Assembly (NCBI RefSeq): GCF_005543295.1
Contig: NZ_SRSG01000002.1
Coordinates: 18,508 to 82,507 of the forward strand
Reading direction: 5' to 3'
Source of the DNA: Halalkalirubrum salinum
GTDB taxonomy: Archaea; Halobacteriota; Halobacteria; Halobacteriales; Haloferacaceae
DNA: 64,000 nucleotides
Positions 62,549 to 64,000 of the stretch are shown piece after piece. The notes under the pieces are model-generated. The model saw only the letters and a list, made by a program, of their open reading frames with translations, did not search any database and was not told the origin of the DNA. How positions within the stretch are numbered: position 1 is the stretch's first letter; each line of letters starts with the position of its first letter. Both the position numbers and the translations under genes were made by a program.

Positions 62549-63276
62549 TGGCGCCCGCAGTAGAAACCTGGACTGTGCTCGGGACAATCGGACTTGTACT
62601 CGGGACCGTGCCGCCGGTGTGGTACGCAATTACTGACAGAGGCAATCGACTCTACTACGTGATTTTGGCAGCAATTACGGGGATTGCAGCAGTCGCGTAC
62701 GCCGTCATGTCGCTTGGCATCGGGGTGATCGACGCACCCGGAGAGACGACATTCTACATCGCGCGGTACGTCGATTGGCTGTTGACGACGCCGCTTTTGT
62801 TGTTGTATCTCGCGATGTTGTGCAAATCGGGGTCCCAAACCTACGCGGTGCTTATCGGCCTGGACGTGCTCGTTATCGCTGCGGGCGCAGCCGCGATCTT
62901 CACAACTGGCCTGCTCTCGTGGGGACTGTTTGCCCTCGGCGGTGTCGCGTTCGTGGCGATCGCGTACCTACTCGTCTATTGGCTCCCGAAGCAGTCGTCG
63001 TTCGCATCCGATCGCGTCTACGCACAGTTTTTTAAGTTGCGGAATATCACCGTCGTGCTGTGGGCGCTGTACCCGGTGGTGTGGGTGTTCTCACCCGCCG
63101 GGCTCGGCTGGCTGACGCTCAACACGGAGATGATGACGATCGTCTACCTGGATTTCATCACGAAAGCCGCGTTCGTCGCGATCGCGGTCAACGGCCGTGC
63201 GGCACTCGACGATCTCACAACGGTCGAACTCACCGCGGGTACAGATGGCGTCGAGTCGGCGATCGGCGCGGACTAG
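62548..63276 (+). CDS. sop2: sensory rhodopsin II
   Basis: A 242-residue, seven-helix retinal protein. Retinal attaches to Lys206 (D-F-I-T-K). The counterion site is R73-Y-V-D76-W. Tyr87 takes the bacteriorhodopsin Asp96 place, so a proton-donor carboxyl is absent, as expected of a sensor. Tyr175 and Thr205, the SRII signal-relay pair (Natronomonas Tyr174 and Thr204), are both present, as are the transducer contacts Thr190 and Tyr200. It is therefore SRII, not SRI or a pump, and should mediate blue-light avoidance. It is coupled to htrII by a 1-bp start-stop overlap. Confidence 0.95.
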   Translation: MAPAVETWTVLGTIGLVLGTVPPVWYAITDRGNRLYYVILAAITGIAAVAYAVMSLGIGVIDAPGETTFYIARYVDWLLTTPLLLLYLAMLCKSGSQTYAVLIGLDVLVIAAGAAAIFTTGLLSWGLFALGGVAFVAIAYLLVYWLPKQSSFASDRVYAQFFKLRNITVVLWALYPVVWVFSPAGLGWLTLNTEMMTIVYLDFITKAAFVAIAVNGRAALDDLTTVELTAGTDGVESAIGAD

Positions 63277-63300
63277 CGGGACGTCTATCGGAGAACTCCG

Positions 63301-63687
63301 TCACTCGTCTGGAATCGTGTACTCGCCAAAATCCTCGACGGTCCCGACTGGTGGCGCTCCAAACAGGAGCCAGGTTTGTGGTGTGTCTGTGCTCTCGTTT
63401 CGAATGCTCCGGATCGAATCAGGACTGATGCGGACAAGCCCGCCGGGAGCGACATTGTGTACCGAATCCCCGATCTGTACGTGGCCGCCATCGAGGGCGA
63501 CGTAGTCCTCTTTTTATCAGTCGTGTGAATGGGGTGCTGTCGCTTCGCCAGGCGCGAGCCTTATGGCGTTTATCCGGTGTTCAGTACAACCCAGCCGCTG
63601 GGTGAGTTTTCCGTGGGCCAGTCCAGATTCCGGGAACGGTTGCTGTTCGACGTCCGCAAGATCGACGATCGCAAAGTCCTCAGTCAT
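63301..63687 (-). pseudogene. cupin-domain protein interrupted by two in-frame stops
   Basis: The minus strand from ATG 63687 encodes an N-terminal cupin half (M-T-E-D-F-A-I-V-D-L-A-D, then A-P-G-E-A-T-A-P-H-S-H-D). Two consecutive stops, TGA and TAA, at 63514-63519 follow, and then, in the same frame, the second half (E-D-Y-V-A-L-D-G-G-H-V-Q-I-G, P-G-G-L-V-R-I-S-P, L-L-F-G-A-P-P-V-G), ending with TGA at 63301-63303. Removal of only the two stop codons would restore a normal small cupin of about 128 residues with the H-x-H metal motif. Original function was probably a small-molecule-binding or dioxygenase-like cupin. Confidence 0.8.
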
Positions 63688-63739
63688 CGCTCCTGATTCG
63701 ATGAGCACAGAGAAGAAAGATGGCTACTCAGCGTCCAGC

Positions 63740-63791
63740 TAGTGATGTGCGTCCTGCGTCTCACATAGTGATGTGCGTCCTGCGTCTCACA
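63740..63791. repeat. 26-bp tandem duplication
   Basis: A 26-bp unit beginning TAGTGATGTGCGTCCTGC occurs twice in direct succession (63740-63765 and 63766-63791). It overlaps the end of the truncated HAD frame and lies between two broken genes. Confidence 0.9.
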
Positions 63792-63909
63792 GCGAGAGTT
63801 CATCAAACGATTCGAGCCGATAATCACCGAGGACACATCGCCCCCGCCTGTTAGGACCGTGGCGCTCAATGTGGATGCCATCGAGGCCAGCGTTCCACGC
63901 TGCGCCGAT
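63787..63909 (-). pseudogene. C-terminal remnant of a HAD-superfamily hydrolase
   Basis: Forty codons on the minus strand read I-G-A-A-W-N-A-G-L-D-G-I-H-I-E-R-H-G-P, then C-V-L-G-D-Y-R-L-E-S-F-D-E-L-S-L and stop at 63787-63789. This matches the last part of haloarchaeal HAD hydrolases (after the motif IV G-D). Upstream of 63909 the frame is closed at once by TAG, and the sequence there is unrelated, so the front of the gene has been lost. The breakpoint is at about 63909-63912. Confidence 0.65.
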
Positions 63910-64000
63910 CTATCCAAATGAAGTGTGATCGTGGAAGCTACACAGAGACTCCTCTCAGAACTCAATCAGGAATACCGCGTTCTGCTAAAGAAATAACGGA
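63910..64000. other. unassigned sequence at the right edge
   Basis: The last 91 bp lie beyond the break of the HAD remnant. A short plus-strand frame ends in L-L-S-E-L-N-Q-E-Y-R-V-L-L-K-K and stop near 63995. It looks like the tail of a protein whose front is missing, but no family can be named from this length. Confidence 0.25.

Noticed and set aside
60863..63276. Sensory rhodopsin I or a proton pump
   Set aside because: Although Tyr87 resembles SRI, the Tyr175/Thr205 pair and overall alignment of receptor and transducer follow SRII, and no Asp96-type donor exists for a pump.

Overview
The window is chromosomal DNA of a halophilic archaeon (class Halobacteria). The evidence is the acidic proteome, haloarchaea-only families (HalOD1, DUF7344-like, DUF2240), twin-arginine signal peptides, a sensory rhodopsin II/transducer pair, haloarchaeal HerA and NurA, ribosomal protein S8e, and a tRNA-Glu whose intron forms an archaeal bulge-helix-bulge. 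By eye the base composition is moderate for a haloarchaeon. I do not assign a genus.

Left edge (1-4.3 kb): the end of a sugar-type ABC permease, its ATPase, a CRY-DASH cryptochrome/photolyase and a lone PhnM-type amidohydrolase. From 4.5 to about 49.4 kb lies a very large surface-polysaccharide region. It starts with glmS, and wecB and wecC then give the route towards UDP-ManNAc and UDP-ManNAcA. A GalE-like epimerase, a Gfo/Idh/MocA oxidoreductase and eight glycosyltransferases follow (a ninth lies just beyond, at 49.6 kb), with an MsbA-type ABC exporter. The second half (29.4-49.4 kb) is almost wholly on the minus strand. In transcription order it holds a Wzx-like flippase, an FG-GAP repeat protein, GT2, GT4, a sulfatase-like protein, heparinase II/III, a DUF1616 protein, a multi-spanning Wzy-like candidate, an asparagine-synthase-like protein without the catalytic Cys2, and an alpha/alpha-toroid protein. 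It ends in a secreted repeat protein, a tail-fibre-like protein and a tailspike-like beta-helix protein. Three paralogous winged-helix proteins with C-terminal membrane hairpins and two stand-alone HalOD1 proteins are scattered through the first half. They are plausible regulators of the region.

Right part (49.6-64 kb): another GT4, a xylose-isomerase-like gene and an intron-bearing tRNA-Glu. A conserved core follows: a KaiC/RAD55-type ATPase, herA, nurA, a HAD hydrolase, DUF2240, rps8e and a NIF3-like protein. Then comes htrII-sop2, the blue-light phototaxis receptor and its transducer, with an altered receptor/transducer contact. The last 700 bp hold two decayed genes: a cupin broken by two consecutive stops and a truncated HAD fragment.

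Small dispersed sequences resembling termini of a MITE (TAG..CGTTTGCAA type), tandem duplications and paralogous surface proteins suggest the polysaccharide region has been repeatedly rearranged. All functions are inferred from sequence recognition; no database search was run.
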